Source of the DNA: Desulfotomaculaceae bacterium
GTDB taxonomy: Bacteria; Bacillota; Desulfotomaculia; Desulfotomaculales; Pelotomaculaceae
Reading direction: 5' to 3'
DNA: 48,685 nucleotides
NCBI GenBank assembly: GCA_028709235.1
Contig: JAQVXL010000008.1
Coordinates: 1-48,685 of the forward strand
Shown one piece after another: positions 1 through 9,238 of this stretch. The translations under genes and the position numbers were made by a program. How positions within the stretch are numbered: position 1 is the stretch's first letter; the number at the start of each line of letters is the position of its first letter. The notes under the pieces were generated by a model. That model did not search any database. It had not been told where the DNA came from and was given only the letters and a program-made list of their open reading frames with translations.

Positions 1-1
1 A

Positions 2-577
2 TCAGATGTTTCTGCTGCCGGGTTTGACAGCCGGGGTTCCATCCCGGCAGAGGGGGCATTGCGCCGGGTCGTAGGATATGGTCTCGGTTACCAGCAGCGC
101 TTCCTTTCTTACTCCCAGGTCGACTTTGCCGCCGCTCCTGTCCACAAGCAAACCGGCGCCCACTACTATACCGCCCAGGCAGCGCACCACATCAATAACT
201 TCCAGGACCGAGCCACCGGTAGTGATCACGTCTTCCACGACCAGCACCCGTTCACCCGGTTCGATTGAGAAACCGCGCCTTAAAGACATCTCGCCGTTTT
301 CCCGCTCCGTGAAAATACCGCGCACTCCCAGCGCCCGGGCTGTCTCGTAGGAGACAATGATCCCGCCTGTGGCCGGGCCGATAACCACTGAAACATTCTC
401 CCCGGCAAACCTGGCAGCCAGTTCGCGGCAAAGCCTTTCGGTATGCTCAGGGTACTGCAGCACCCTGGCGCACTGGAAATAACAGTCGCTGTGCCGGCCC
501 GACGTCAGCTTGAAATGGCCCAAAAGCATTGCTCCGGTCTTCTGAAAAATAGATTCAACTTCTTTACTGGTCAGCAT
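2..577 (-). CDS. pyrE: Orotate phosphoribosyltransferase
   Basis: This enzyme joins orotate to PRPP to form orotidine 5'-phosphate, step five of UMP synthesis, in the cytoplasm. The 191-residue product carries the type I PRPP-binding signature VLVVEDVITTGG at residues 111-122, and the dimer-loop region rich in Arg/Glu precedes it (about 88-101). The length fits the short clostridial PyrE class. The ATG at 577 is preceded by GAGGAG a few bases upstream, so the start is well supported, and the TGA stop lies at bases 2-4, so the gene is complete. It is the last pyr gene, but two unrelated genes separate it from pyrF, so it may be transcribed with the metallophosphoesterase upstream (24-base gap) rather than directly with pyrF. 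Confidence 0.96.
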   Translation of the reverse strand: MLTSKEVESIFQKTGAMLLGHFKLTSGRHSDCYFQCARVLQYPEHTERLCRELAARFAGENVSVVIGPATGGIIVSYETARALGVRGIFTERENGEMSLRRGFSIEPGERVLVVEDVITTGGSVLEVIDVVRCLGGIVVGAGLLVDRSGGKVDLGVRKEALLVTETISYDPAQCPLCRDGTPAVKPGSRNI

Positions 578-600
578 TTTTTATAACTCCTCTTATTTTT

Positions 601-1815
601 TTACCACAGCCTGCCCATCGTTCGCATCACAGGTTCAACATCACCCGCGCCTTGTCCTGGGGGACCGGTGAAATGTATATCAATATCCACTATTTCCGGC
701 ACATTGCCCACCCTGATTGGCGGGCCCCAGGTGCCAAAACCGCATGTTACGATGAGCTGAAAATCGCCTTTGCGCAGGTGACCCCAGTCAGTTTCAAACA
801 ACAGCCCGGTAAAAATGTTCAGGGGAAACAACTGCCCCAGGTGGGTATGCCCCGAGATCTGCAGGTCGACCCCCTGCTTCTGTCCTTCCACAAGGTTTGA
901 AGGCTGGTGATCGAGCATGATTACCGGCAGTAAACGGTCCAGGCCTACCATGACCTGCGACAGCTCCTGGCTGCCCGCCTCGCCAAATCTTTCCCCGTAC
1001 TGGTAATCACGTCCCACCAGGTAAAAACTCCCGGCTATTTTCTGGTACTCGTCGCGCAAAACTGTAATACCTGCTTCCTGCAGGTGACGGTAGATATCCT
1101 CCGCCTGTCCCCCGACATATTCATGGTTGCCGAATATAGCAAACGTACCGTATTTTGCTTCCAACATGCGCAGGCTGTCAGACATATTCTGTTCAGTAAA
1201 CGTGGTGACACTTTCTTCGACTGTGTCACCGGGCAGCAGGATCAGATCGGGGTTAAGATTGCTGACCTGCTGCACTAAAGGCAGCAGCCTGCCATTGTGT
1301 ATTATTTTTCCCAGATGGATATCTGATACAGCCACGATATGCAGTTCGCTCAAGCTGCCGGCGGATTTTGGTATGGTGATGTCATAGTGGACAAGCCGGG
1401 GGTGCCTGGCATTCCAGGCGCCAAAGATAATAATGCCTGTTACAAGCAATACCACAGCCAGGCCGGTCAGCTCCGGGCGCTGCATAACTGAAGCGGGGAT
1501 AAAATTGAGCTTCCGGTGTAAAAGCCTGACTATATCGATCAGGACCAGGGTAAAAAACAAATAGTTCATAGCCGCCAGCCAGTATGAACCGATGCCGGTT
1601 AACAGGCCGGCCAGCGAGCCGGGCAGGTAATTTTCAGCGAGCCTGCCGGCGATAAAAGATAAAGCCAGCGCAATAAATACCGCCCAGTAGATTACCCCGC
1701 AGCCTTGCGGCCATAACCTGCTGAAAGCTTCCCAGCCGCGCACCCCGATATAGAGATTAATCGAGCCGTAAACTGTAAAAAATAACCCGAAAAAAATCAA
1801 GTACTGTATTTTCAT
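601..1815 (-). CDS. Membrane-anchored metallophosphoesterase (YkuE-like)
   Basis: This is a calcineurin-type phosphoesterase tethered to the membrane. Four hydrophobic segments (about residues 1-25, 40-60, 70-97 and 116-135) are followed by the metal-binding motifs of the family: DIHLG (165-169), PGDTVE, GNHEY and GHTH. In related proteins such as B. subtilis YkuE the domain lies outside the membrane and binds two metal ions; the substrate is unknown here. ATG at 1815 is preferred over the GTG at 1818 because GAGG lies five bases before it. The gene sits between pyrF and pyrE and is divergent from a nitroreductase. It has no obvious link to pyrimidine synthesis and looks like an insertion into the operon. 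Confidence 0.88.
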   Translation of the reverse strand: MKIQYLIFFGLFFTVYGSINLYIGVRGWEAFSRLWPQGCGVIYWAVFIALALSFIAGRLAENYLPGSLAGLLTGIGSYWLAAMNYLFFTLVLIDIVRLLHRKLNFIPASVMQRPELTGLAVVLLVTGIIIFGAWNARHPRLVHYDITIPKSAGSLSELHIVAVSDIHLGKIIHNGRLLPLVQQVSNLNPDLILLPGDTVEESVTTFTEQNMSDSLRMLEAKYGTFAIFGNHEYVGGQAEDIYRHLQEAGITVLRDEYQKIAGSFYLVGRDYQYGERFGEAGSQELSQVMVGLDRLLPVIMLDHQPSNLVEGQKQGVDLQISGHTHLGQLFPLNIFTGLLFETDWGHLRKGDFQLIVTCGFGTWGPPIRVGNVPEIVDIDIHFTGPPGQGAGDVEPVMRTMGRLW

Positions 1816-1972
1816 CACTGCCTCAACAAAGGGTTAAAAATAATACTAATGGTAATTATAATTCAGCCCATAATATTTTGCTATAATATAGAGAAGCATT
1901 TATACATAAAACATCTACCACAAGGGCAGATTTCTAAATATCCTAATAAGAAATTTAAGGGAGGGTCAGCTT

Positions 1973-2482
1973 ATGATGTTTACCGAGTTAATCCAGAAAA
2001 GGTACAGTGTCAGGTCATATAAGCCGGATATGGTGGAGGAGGACAAACTGGCCCAGGTGCTTGAAGCAGCGTGCCTGGCGCCTACCGCGTGCAATCGCCA
2101 GCCCTTTCAGTTTATTGTGATTTGGACGGCCGGCAGAAAAGAGGACTTGAAGCGCATTTACAGCAGGAGCTTTTTTACTGAAGCCCCCCTGGTCATCTGC
2201 GCCTGCGCAGTGCCTGGCCAGGCCTGGTCGCGCATGGACGGGGTAAACTACAGTGTTGTAGATGCCACAATCGCTATGGACCACTTGATCCTGGCCGCAA
2301 CAGAGCTGGGGCTGGGCACTTGCTGGATAGCAGCCTTTGATCCAGATGCCGCGCGGGAGATTCTGAAGCTGCCGCAGGGTGTTGAGCCGGTAGCTTTCAC
2401 CCCACTGGGCTATCCCGCGGACACCCCCGGGGTTAAAAATCGTAAGCCTTTGTCCGGGATAATCAGATATGAACGCAGTTGA
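1973..2482 (+). CDS. Nitroreductase family FMN-dependent oxidoreductase
   Basis: This 169-residue protein of the nitroreductase/NADH oxidase fold should bind FMN and reduce an unidentified substrate with NAD(P)H. The N-terminal RYSVRSY stretch (FMN phosphate contact) and the C-terminal GLGTCWIAAF motif are typical of the short clostridial subgroup. A strong ribosome site (AGGGAGG) lies eight bases before ATG 1973; the adjacent ATG at 1976 is also possible. A TATAAT-like -10 box is present at 1882-1887, but no good -35 was seen. The gene runs opposite to its neighbours, and its 3' end overlaps the 3' end of pyrF by 20 bases, which is consistent with acquisition into the pyr operon. Confidence 0.93.
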   Translation: MMFTELIQKRYSVRSYKPDMVEEDKLAQVLEAACLAPTACNRQPFQFIVIWTAGRKEDLKRIYSRSFFTEAPLVICACAVPGQAWSRMDGVNYSVVDATIAMDHLILAATELGLGTCWIAAFDPDAAREILKLPQGVEPVAFTPLGYPADTPGVKNRKPLSGIIRYERS

Positions 2483-3191
2483 TCTCGTCAAGTATCGCCT
2501 GCAGGGCCTTGACCGGATCCGGCGCCGCAGTGACCGGCCGGCCTACCACCAGGTAAGTAGCGCCAAGTCCGGCAGCCTCTCCCGGGGTCATGGTTCTCTG
2601 CTGATCGTTTGCCGCCGCGCCTGCCGGGCGCACACCGGGCGTGATGATCACGAAGTCCTGGCCGCAGGCCTCCCTGATGGGCGTGATCTCCAGAGGCGAC
2701 GCCACCACCCCGTCCAACCCGGCCTCTTTGGCCAGCAGGGCCCATTTGACAACCTGCTCCTGGATCGGGCCGGTGATGCCGATCTCTTTGTTAAACACAT
2801 CCTGGCTGACGCTGGTGAGTACTGTCACCGCCACCACAAGCGGCGGTTTGCTGCCCTCCCGGGCCGCCTCCTCACGGGAGGCGTTCAGCGCGGCAGCCAT
2901 CATGGCTGCGCCGCCGGCCGCGTGTACGTTCAAAATAGAGGCGCCGTGCCTGGTCAGCACCCGGGCGGCCCCCGCTACAGTATTGGGGATGTCGTGTAGC
3001 TTCAGGTCGACAAATACGGGCACTCTTTTTTCTCTTAGCCGGCGTACTGCCTCCGGTCCGACACTGTTATAGAGCTGCATACCCACCTTAAAGCCGCCGG
3101 CGTATGGGCCAAGCTGATCTACCAGTTTTTCCGCCTGGGCCATAGTGTCTACATCCAGGGCGATAATAAGCGGATTTTTAAAAGAGAGCAT
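2463..3191 (-). CDS. pyrF: Orotidine 5'-phosphate decarboxylase
   Basis: This enzyme decarboxylates OMP to UMP, the final de novo pyrimidine step. The catalytic D-x-K-x-x-D motif reads DLKLHD at residues 62-67, with Lys64 the catalytic lysine. The barrel start IALDVD (10-15) and the phosphate-binding GVRPAG near the C-terminus are also present. At 242 residues the length is normal. The ATG at 3191 follows a GGGGAGGGG ribosome site. The gene lies 180 bases after pyrD; the gap is filled by a repeat cluster rather than being the short spacing usual in this operon. Its 3' end overlaps the convergent nitroreductase gene. Confidence 0.97.
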   Translation of the reverse strand: MLSFKNPLIIALDVDTMAQAEKLVDQLGPYAGGFKVGMQLYNSVGPEAVRRLREKRVPVFVDLKLHDIPNTVAGAARVLTRHGASILNVHAAGGAAMMAAALNASREEAAREGSKPPLVVAVTVLTSVSQDVFNKEIGITGPIQEQVVKWALLAKEAGLDGVVASPLEITPIREACGQDFVIITPGVRPAGAAANDQQRTMTPGEAAGLGATYLVVGRPVTAAPDPVKALQAILDEINCVHI

Positions 3192-3220
3192 ATTAACCCC
3201 TCCCCGAGTTTTATCTAAAG

Positions 3221-3335
3221 TGGTACGTCTTTGGCGGGTTAAAACCCGCTCTACAACGGAACAGACACGACTCCGGTTGTAGGTGAGGCTTCAGCCTTAC
3301 AAACATGTCCGGATGAATCCGGACCTACATCAAAA
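3221..3335. repeat. Cluster of three short palindromes (BIME-like)
   Basis: Three palindromic hairpins lie within 92 bases of the pyrD-pyrF gap: GCGGGTTAAAACCCGC at 3234-3249, GTGAGGCTTCAGCCTTAC at 3283-3300 and GTCCGGATGAATCCGGAC at 3307-3324. None has a following T-run long enough to be a good terminator. The shared theme of a GC arm, a short AT centre and adjoining CTACA segments suggests a repeat family rather than a regulatory site. A related fragment (AAAATCCGCTCTACGA) recurs near 5414-5430. Confidence 0.7.
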
Positions 3336-3371
3336 AACAGGCTTTTTTCACTGGTCTCGGGCTGTCCCTCC

Positions 3372-4319
3372 TTAGCGGTGGGCGGCGCCTACCAGTTCAT
3401 TGATGTCCTGCACTTCATTTTCGATCATGTACCGTTTAATGCCTGCCAGAACGTCCATAGTGGCCCGCGGGTTGACAAAATTGGCGGTGCCGAGGGCGAC
3501 AGCGGTGGCGCCGGCCAGGATGAATTCGATGGCGTCTGCCGCGGTGATAATCCCGCCCATGCCTATAATCGGCAGCTTAACTTCCCGGTATACCTGCCAG
3601 ACCGCCCGTACCGCCACCGGCTTGACCGCCGGACCGGAAAGGCCGCCCAGCCCATTGCCGAGGACAGGCCGCCTCGTTTTCAGATCAATAGCCAGGCCCA
3701 GCAGGGTATTGATCATGGACAGCGCGTCCGCCCCGGCGCGGGCAACCTGTTCAGCAATAGCCACAATACTGGTGACGTTGGGCGAGAGCTTCACGATCAC
3801 CGGCTTGCCCGTACCGGCTTTTACAACCCTGGTCACCTCCGCCGCCATGTCAGGATCGCTGCCGAACTGCATGCCCCCTTTTTTCACATTGGGGCAGGAG
3901 ATGTTTACCTCCAGCCCGGCCACACCGGGCGCCCGGTCCAGCCTGGCGGCCAGCTGACCGTAATCCTGTATGGTATCTCCCGCAATATTGACAATTACAG
4001 GCAGATCGTAGCCGGCCAGGCCGGGCAGCAGTTCCCCGACGAATCTTTCCACACCGGGGTTCTGCAGGCCGATGGAATTAAGGACGCCGGCTGTTGTTTC
4101 TACCAGCCTCGGGGTAGGATTGCCTGCCCGCGGCTGCAGAGTGATACCCTTGACTACCAGGGCGCCCAGCAGGTTTAAATCAATATAGGGAGCGTATTCC
4201 GAGCCAAAACCGAATGTTCCTGAAGCGGTGGCCACGGGGTTTTTCATGGCTATGCCGCCGATATTCACCGCCAGTTTCGTTTTCGCTCCGTTGATGATGC
4301 CGCCGTTTTGCGGTGTCAT
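3372..4319 (-). CDS. pyrD: Dihydroorotate dehydrogenase B, catalytic subunit
   Basis: This FMN barrel enzyme oxidises dihydroorotate to orotate and works with PyrK, which passes electrons to NAD+ (class 1B). The catalytic-loop motif [13 protein letters not shown] carries the cysteine that replaces the serine of class 2 enzymes. The start at 4319 is chosen because its ATG overlaps the pyrK TGA in an ATGA junction and GAGAGGTGG lies seven bases upstream. This gives 315 residues, close to the family norm, while a longer reading from 4364 would add an unconserved tail inside pyrK. The overlap suggests translational coupling and equal subunit supply. Confidence 0.97.
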   Translation of the reverse strand: MTPQNGGIINGAKTKLAVNIGGIAMKNPVATASGTFGFGSEYAPYIDLNLLGALVVKGITLQPRAGNPTPRLVETTAGVLNSIGLQNPGVERFVGELLPGLAGYDLPVIVNIAGDTIQDYGQLAARLDRAPGVAGLEVNISCPNVKKGGMQFGSDPDMAAEVTRVVKAGTGKPVIVKLSPNVTSIVAIAEQVARAGADALSMINTLLGLAIDLKTRRPVLGNGLGGLSGPAVKPVAVRAVWQVYREVKLPIIGMGGIITAADAIEFILAGATAVALGTANFVNPRATMDVLAGIKRYMIENEVQDINELVGAAHR

Positions 4320-5092
4320 GCCCATACCACCTCTCCGGCAGGGAAAACCGGTCCCTCCACGCAAACCCGGCTGTAACGGTAATTTTCCCCCGCACTGACT
4401 GTTTTACAGGCGCAGGACAGGCAGGCACCCACACCACAGCCCATCCTTTCTTCCAGGGATACCTCACCCCGGATTTTATATTGTTCAAGAATCCGGCAGA
4501 GACTTTTCAGCATCCCGGCGGGCCCACAGCCGTAAACAGTATCCGACAGGTTTTGTGTAAAAAGCTCAACCACAGTCCCATGATAACCTGCCGTACCGTC
4601 GTCGGTGGCAGGGAAAACACTGTGCCCGAGAGCTTCGATCTCGCTGCTGAAAAACAATTGTTTTTTTGTGGCCGCCCCTAAAAATACATTCGCGTAAGTA
4701 TTGATCAGGCTTAACTCCTGCAGCAAAAAATAAAGGGGGGCGATGCCAATACCGCCGGCTGCGACGGAAACCTTCCCGCTGCTTTCAGGCCTGGTGAAAC
4801 CTCGGCCAAGAGGCCCTAAAATGTTGATTCTGTCCCCTTTTTCTCTGGCGGCCAGCAAAGCCGTACCCCGGCCTGCCACCCGGTAAAAAAGGGCAACTTC
4901 TCCCTTCTCCCGGTCCACGGCGTGGATGCTGACAGGCCTGCGCAGGAGCGGGTCCAGGGCGTCAGCGCAGCGCACATGCAAAAACTGCCCCGGCCTGGCG
5001 TTTTTTGCGACCTCCCCGGCAGACATGGTCATCCGGAAGAACCCCGGTATAATTTCCTCCTGATTTATTACTACAGCATCGGTAATCAGCAA
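4316..5092 (-). CDS. pyrK: Dihydroorotate dehydrogenase B, electron-transfer subunit
   Basis: PyrK holds FAD and a [2Fe-2S] cluster and moves electrons from PyrD to NAD+. Visible are the FAD-binding RPVSIH segment, a glycine-rich NAD-binding stretch (AAGGIGIAP) and the C-terminal cluster ligands in [11 protein letters not shown] followed by a fourth cysteine in RVCVEGPVF. The 258-residue length is typical. Translation appears to begin at TTG (5092) behind a GGGGGAG ribosome site. In most relatives carA and carB immediately precede this gene. Here a 453-base non-coding stretch with an insertion-sequence remnant separates it from pyrC. Confidence 0.95.
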   Translation of the reverse strand: MLITDAVVINQEEIIPGFFRMTMSAGEVAKNARPGQFLHVRCADALDPLLRRPVSIHAVDREKGEVALFYRVAGRGTALLAAREKGDRINILGPLGRGFTRPESSGKVSVAAGGIGIAPLYFLLQELSLINTYANVFLGAATKKQLFFSSEIEALGHSVFPATDDGTAGYHGTVVELFTQNLSDTVYGCGPAGMLKSLCRILEQYKIRGEVSLEERMGCGVGACLSCACKTVSAGENYRYSRVCVEGPVFPAGEVVWA

Positions 5093-5133
5093 TCCTAACG
5101 TCTCCCCCTTTGCATGCTCAGCATTGCAGCCTA

Positions 5134-5322
5134 CTATATAGAGTCAATAGTTTTTATTCGATTAAGTAATTTCCTGCAGATTGCTCCCGTAGCTGTACTG
5201 TGATGTTTACCTTCGGCTATTTTCTTTTCATAGAAGGTCTGCAAACCAGGAGCACTCCTGCGGGCTGGAGTGGCTGCCAGCCATAAAGCCCCTGCGAAGA
5301 ACGGTGAACCTCTTTTGGACAT
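5134..5322 (-). pseudogene. Remnant of an IS110-type transposase (C-terminal end)
   Basis: The 62 codons encode a segment resembling the conserved C-terminal region of IS110/IS116/IS902 transposases (Transposase_20 domain): SKRGSP, then an ALWLAATPAR-like helix, FYEKKIAEGKHH, and RKLL near the end. Family members exceed 300 residues, so most of the gene, including the catalytic DEDD domain, is gone. The reading frame opens directly from a copy of the GGGACA repeat, which seems to mark the breakpoint. The in-frame ATG is probably not a real start. It sits where carA-carB would be expected, which suggests that an insertion and deletion event removed or displaced those genes. The family assignment is from recognised motifs, not a search. 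Confidence 0.7.
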
Positions 5323-5525
5323 TCCTCATTAATTGGGACATATCCCAGTCATTCCAAACGGGGACATTCCTCAGCATTATGGGGCTGAGTTGTGTCCCCA
5401 AATAAATCGTGTCAAAATCCGCTCTACGAGGCTGAGAATGTTCGCTGATTGGGAATGGCAGGATAAATCCCGCCGTACAGCTTGGATCTGTTCTCATTTA
5501 GGGCTGAGGGTGTATCCCCGTTCCT
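5321..5525. repeat. GGGGACA-type inverted repeats, degenerate copies
   Basis: A clear hairpin copy spans 5360-5399, with arms GGGGACATTCCTCAGC and GCTGAGTTGTGTCCCC. A half copy (GGACATTCCTCATTAA) lies at 5328-5343 beside the transposase remnant. A more diverged copy spans roughly 5431-5515, from GCTGAGAATGTTCGC to GGCTGAGGGTGTATCCCC. Together with the IS110 remnant these fill the pyrC-pyrK gap. No intact coding sequence is visible in 5093-5545. Confidence 0.75.
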
Positions 5526-5545
5526 TTATAAAATGGGGGGAAATG

Positions 5546-6850
5546 TTACTGCTGCTGGTTTTCTTCCTCCAGTACTCCCCCGCGCATGACGATTCTGCCG
5601 CTGATCATGGTTAACCAGGGCAGCCCCTTGAGCATGCGCCCGGCAAAGGGTGTATTACGGCCTTTACTGGCAAATTTGGCTGGATCCACCACTTCGGCCA
5701 GGGCCGGGTCAATAATGGTAATATCGGCGTCCGCCCCCGGCTCCAGGGTGCCTTTGGGGATGCCCAGGATCCGGGCCGGGTTCAAGGTCATACAGGTTAT
5801 GGCCTGCAGCGGCGTCAGCACACCGGTATTTACCAGTTCGGTCCAGACCAGGCCTACTGCTGTTTCCAGGCCGACCAGGCCAAAGGGAGCCCGTTCATAT
5901 TCAACATCTTTCTCCTCCGCCGTATGGGGGGCGTGGTCGGTGGCGATCACGTCAATAGTACCGTCCGCCAGTCCCTGTCTTACGGCTGCCAGATCAGCCC
6001 CTGTCCGCAGGGGCGGGTTAACTTTGGTGTTGGTGTCAAAGCCCATTACAGCCTCATCGGTGAGGGTAAAATGGTGGGGCGTCGCCTCCGCGCTCACTCT
6101 GACGCCCCTGGCCTTGGCCTCTTGCAGCAGGCGTACGGAACCGGCTGTGCTGACATGGGCAATGTGCACCCGGCAGCCTGTTTCTTCCGCTAAGAGGATA
6201 TCTCTGGCTACCATCACCTCCTCGGCACAGGCGGAAATACCCTTCAAACCCAGTATTGTGGATATGTAGCCCTCGTGCATAGAGCCGCCGGCGGAAAGGC
6301 TTTTTTCCTCGCTGTGGGATATTAAGGCCTTGTCCAACATTTTGGCGTACTGCATCGCCCGGCGCATCAGGCCAGCGTTCGACACCGGCATCCCATCATC
6401 TGAGAAGGCAGCCGCGCCGGCTTCGGCCATATCGCCCATCTCAGCCAGCTCTTCTCCCCTGCTGCCGCGGGTAATCGCTCCCACCGGGCAGACCTGGACC
6501 AGCCCTCCGGTACGGGCGCTGTTAATAATTGATCTAATTAAAGCAGCGTTGTCTATTACCGGGTTGGTGTTGGGCATGCAGGCCACTGTGGTAAAACCAC
6601 CTCTGGCCGCCGCCCGGGTACCGGTGTAAACAGTTTCCTTGGCCTCAAACCCGGGTTCCCGCAGGTGGACATGCATATCGATCAAACCCGGCGCCACCAG
6701 CCGGCCGGCGGCGTCAAGCACTACGGCGCCGCCCGCGCTCAAATTTGCGCCGGTTTCGGCTATTTTGCCTTCAACCACCAGGATATCTTTTATCGTCGCG
6801 CTACCGGCAACCGGGTCAACCACTAAACCACCTTTAATTATGAGTTTCAT
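5546..6850 (-). CDS. pyrC: Dihydroorotase
   Basis: This zinc enzyme of the amidohydrolase superfamily cyclises carbamoyl-aspartate to dihydroorotate. Metal and substrate motifs are visible in order: [10 protein letters not shown] near residue 58, a lysine-containing [10 protein letters not shown] segment, SHSEE, EATPHHF and ATDHAPH. The length of 434 residues fits the type I bacterial enzyme. Its ATG overlaps the pyrB stop (ATGA at 6847-6850), giving tight coupling. The 3' end runs into a repeat-rich gap where carA would normally begin. Confidence 0.97.
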   Translation of the reverse strand: MKLIIKGGLVVDPVAGSATIKDILVVEGKIAETGANLSAGGAVVLDAAGRLVAPGLIDMHVHLREPGFEAKETVYTGTRAAARGGFTTVACMPNTNPVIDNAALIRSIINSARTGGLVQVCPVGAITRGSRGEELAEMGDMAEAGAAAFSDDGMPVSNAGLMRRAMQYAKMLDKALISHSEEKSLSAGGSMHEGYISTILGLKGISACAEEVMVARDILLAEETGCRVHIAHVSTAGSVRLLQEAKARGVRVSAEATPHHFTLTDEAVMGFDTNTKVNPPLRTGADLAAVRQGLADGTIDVIATDHAPHTAEEKDVEYERAPFGLVGLETAVGLVWTELVNTGVLTPLQAITCMTLNPARILGIPKGTLEPGADADITIIDPALAEVVDPAKFASKGRNTPFAGRMLKGLPWLTMISGRIVMRGGVLEEENQQQ

Positions 6851-7773
6851 CTGGCGCCACCTCCGATTAAGAGATAAAGCAGGGCCATCCTGACCGCCAC
6901 CCCGTTTGTTACCTGCTCGGTGATCACCGACTGAAGACCGTCCGCCACATCCGGGGATATTTCTATACCGCGGTTCATGGGACCCGGATGCATCAACAGG
7001 GCATCCGGCGCAGCCAGCCCCAGCCTTTCCCGGTTAATACAAAACATCCTGCTGTACTCCCGCAAGCTGGGAAACAGTCCCTGCTGCTGTCTTTCAGTTT
7101 GGATCCGGAGGACATTGACCACGTCGGCGCCGGCCAGCGCGTCTTCAATATTTTCACAAACTATGGCTCCCATTTTTTCTATATCCCTGGGTATCAATGT
7201 AGATGGACCGGCCAGCCTTACTTCGGCGCCCATCCTGGTATAACCCCAGATATCCGAGCGGGCCACCCTGCTGTGCATGATGTCTCCAATAATGGCCACT
7301 TTGAGTCCCTCCAGACGGCCTTTCTTTTCCCTGGCTGTAAACAAATCCAGCAGCCCCTGGGAAGGATGCTCGTGGGCGCCGTCACCGGCGTTAATCACCG
7401 AGGCTTGGAGAGTGCTTGCCAGCAGCTCGGCGGCGCCGGCCATAGGATGCCTCAGCACCACAACATCCGCGCCCATCGCGGCTATATTGCGGGCTGTGTC
7501 CTTGAGACTTTCACCTTTGCTGACACTGCTTGTAGCCGCGGCAATGCCCACGGTGTCTGCGCTCAAATACTTCGCCGCCAGTTCAAAGGAGGTTCTGGTA
7601 CGGGTGCTGGCCTCGTAGAATACCGTTATTACAGTCCGCCCTCTTAAAGTGGGGACTTTTTTTATCTGCCGGTTAATTATTCCTTTCATCGCTTCAGCGG
7701 TGTTAAGAATCAGCTCGATTTCCTGAGCAGTGATATGGCGTAGTCCGACCATGTCTTTACCGCGCAGTTTCAT
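6847..7773 (-). CDS. pyrB: Aspartate carbamoyltransferase catalytic chain
   Basis: This enzyme condenses carbamoyl phosphate and aspartate, the committed step of pyrimidine synthesis. The carbamoyl-phosphate loop STRTRTSFE, the [10 protein letters not shown] motif and [10 protein letters not shown] are all intact. There is no pyrI regulatory-chain gene nearby, as is usual in Firmicutes, where PyrR controls the operon at the RNA level. Start ATG 7773 follows a GGGGGG ribosome site. A PyrR-dependent attenuator lies just upstream (7804-7877). Since carAB is not in the operon, its carbamoyl phosphate must come from genes elsewhere. Confidence 0.97.
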   Translation of the reverse strand: MKLRGKDMVGLRHITAQEIELILNTAEAMKGIINRQIKKVPTLRGRTVITVFYEASTRTRTSFELAAKYLSADTVGIAAATSSVSKGESLKDTARNIAAMGADVVVLRHPMAGAAELLASTLQASVINAGDGAHEHPSQGLLDLFTAREKKGRLEGLKVAIIGDIMHSRVARSDIWGYTRMGAEVRLAGPSTLIPRDIEKMGAIVCENIEDALAGADVVNVLRIQTERQQQGLFPSLREYSRMFCINRERLGLAAPDALLMHPGPMNRGIEISPDVADGLQSVITEQVTNGVAVRMALLYLLIGGGAR

Positions 7774-7803
7774 TTAAATACCCCCCGTGGTCTAAAGAAT
7801 AAA

Positions 7804-7877
7804 GCCCCCGCCCGGATGCTGCCGGACTGAGGCCTGAAAGGGAATCTGCCGGGTTCCCTTGCCTGCCTCACGGGACC
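7804..7877 (-). promoter_or_regulatory. PyrR-dependent attenuator between pyrR and pyrB
   Basis: The transcript contains GGTCCCGTGAGGCAGGCAAG (7877-7858), a close match to the PyrR-binding hairpin loop. It is followed by a GC-rich terminator at 7833-7804: a stem of about 12 pairs with one mismatch, loop CAGCAU, then UUUAUUCUUU. This is the B. subtilis arrangement, in which PyrR with bound UMP stabilises the anti-antiterminator and stops transcription before pyrB. Confidence 0.85.
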
Positions 7878-7942
7878 GTTTTTTAAAGGTGGATCCAAAA
7901 ACAAATCGTCAATCGTCGGGCAGTGACATCAGCTATTTTGTT

Positions 7943-7964
7943 GGAATTCGCTTAAGCGAATTCC
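7943..7964. repeat. Perfect 22-bp palindrome
   Basis: The half-site GGAATTCGCTT is followed directly by its exact reverse complement with no spacer, in the leader between pyrR and the pyrB attenuator. On the plus strand TTTTAT follows, but no plus-strand gene precedes it, so it is not an evident terminator. Its role is unknown; it may be a short palindromic repeat or a pause or processing hairpin. Confidence 0.6.
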
Positions 7965-7989
7965 TTTTATCCCGAAGTCCGACGTCTGC

Positions 7990-8814
<825 letters not shown>

Positions 8815-8897
8815 TGCCTGCTTAACAACCGGTAAGCAGGCATAGCACGCCAATAAAAACCGTATCTATGAAATCCTTACCGGTCTCACCGGACCGA
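8815..8897 (-). promoter_or_regulatory. PyrR-dependent attenuator in the pyr operon leader
   Basis: About 20 bases after the predicted transcription start the RNA reads GGTCCGGTGAGACCGGTAAG (8895-8876), matching the PyrR-binding loop consensus. A terminator follows with a perfect 10-bp stem (TGCCTGCTTA / TAAGCAGGCA, 8842-8815), loop CCGGTTGT, then TTTT. It also probably ends transcription of the DUF2619 gene upstream. Confidence 0.85.
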
Positions 8898-8921
8898 TTT
8901 CAAGGTCATTTTGTTCTACAT

Positions 8922-8950
8922 ATTTTACATTAACTAATAATTCATGTCAA
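8922..8950 (-). promoter_or_regulatory. Sigma-A promoter of the pyr operon
   Basis: A perfect -35 box TTGACA (8950-8945) is separated by 17 bases from TAAAAT (8927-8922, five of six). Transcription should start near 8915, just before the PyrR-binding loop, which fits an attenuated leader. Confidence 0.85.
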
Positions 8951-8962
8951 TCAGCAGCATTT

Positions 8963-9238
8963 TTAAATTTTATTTATCCCTACGAATATTAATATTACAC
9001 CCAGAATAACTGTTATCATACCGGACGGCGCGATCTTGCCGGCCAGCCCGATTAATCCCAGGGTGGTGACGGTAAGCAGCACCGTCGGCCCCACCATAGC
9101 CAGCAACGCGTTTATTTTAAAAGCTATTTCCACCCTGCCGTACATCAGCATCAGCATCGCCGCGGTAAATTCAATGGAAGCGGATAAAAATCTGAGTCCC
9201 GCCATGCCAAGAACAATTTTATCCTGTATTAAAAACAC
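8963..9238 (-). CDS. YqhV-like small membrane protein (DUF2619)
   Basis: This 91-residue protein has three hydrophobic segments (roughly 8-32, 38-60 and 65-88) with little hydrophilic sequence between them. The pattern, with an AGLRFLSASIEF-like N-terminus, resembles B. subtilis YqhV, a family of unknown function found mainly in spore formers. GTG at 9238 is chosen because GGGGGTG lies five bases upstream; a longer frame from TTG 9262 would overlap that ribosome site. It ends only 13 bases before the pyr promoter with no terminator of its own, so it may share the attenuator terminator at 8815-8842. The family assignment is from memory and moderate. Confidence 0.6.
   Translation of the reverse strand: MFLIQDKIVLGMAGLRFLSASIEFTAAMLMLMYGRVEIAFKINALLAMVGPTVLLTVTTLGLIGLAGKIAPSGMITVILGVILIFVGINKI

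Noticed and set aside
2015-2491. 158-residue minus-strand frame opposite the nitroreductase
   Set aside because: It would also overlap pyrF in another frame, and the nitroreductase has clear family motifs.
3378-4178. 266-residue plus-strand frame opposite pyrD
   Set aside because: Antisense shadow of a gene with strong motifs; no ribosome site and biased composition.
5586-6269. 227-residue plus-strand frame opposite pyrC
   Set aside because: Antisense shadow; Ser/Pro/Arg-rich and without recognisable domains.
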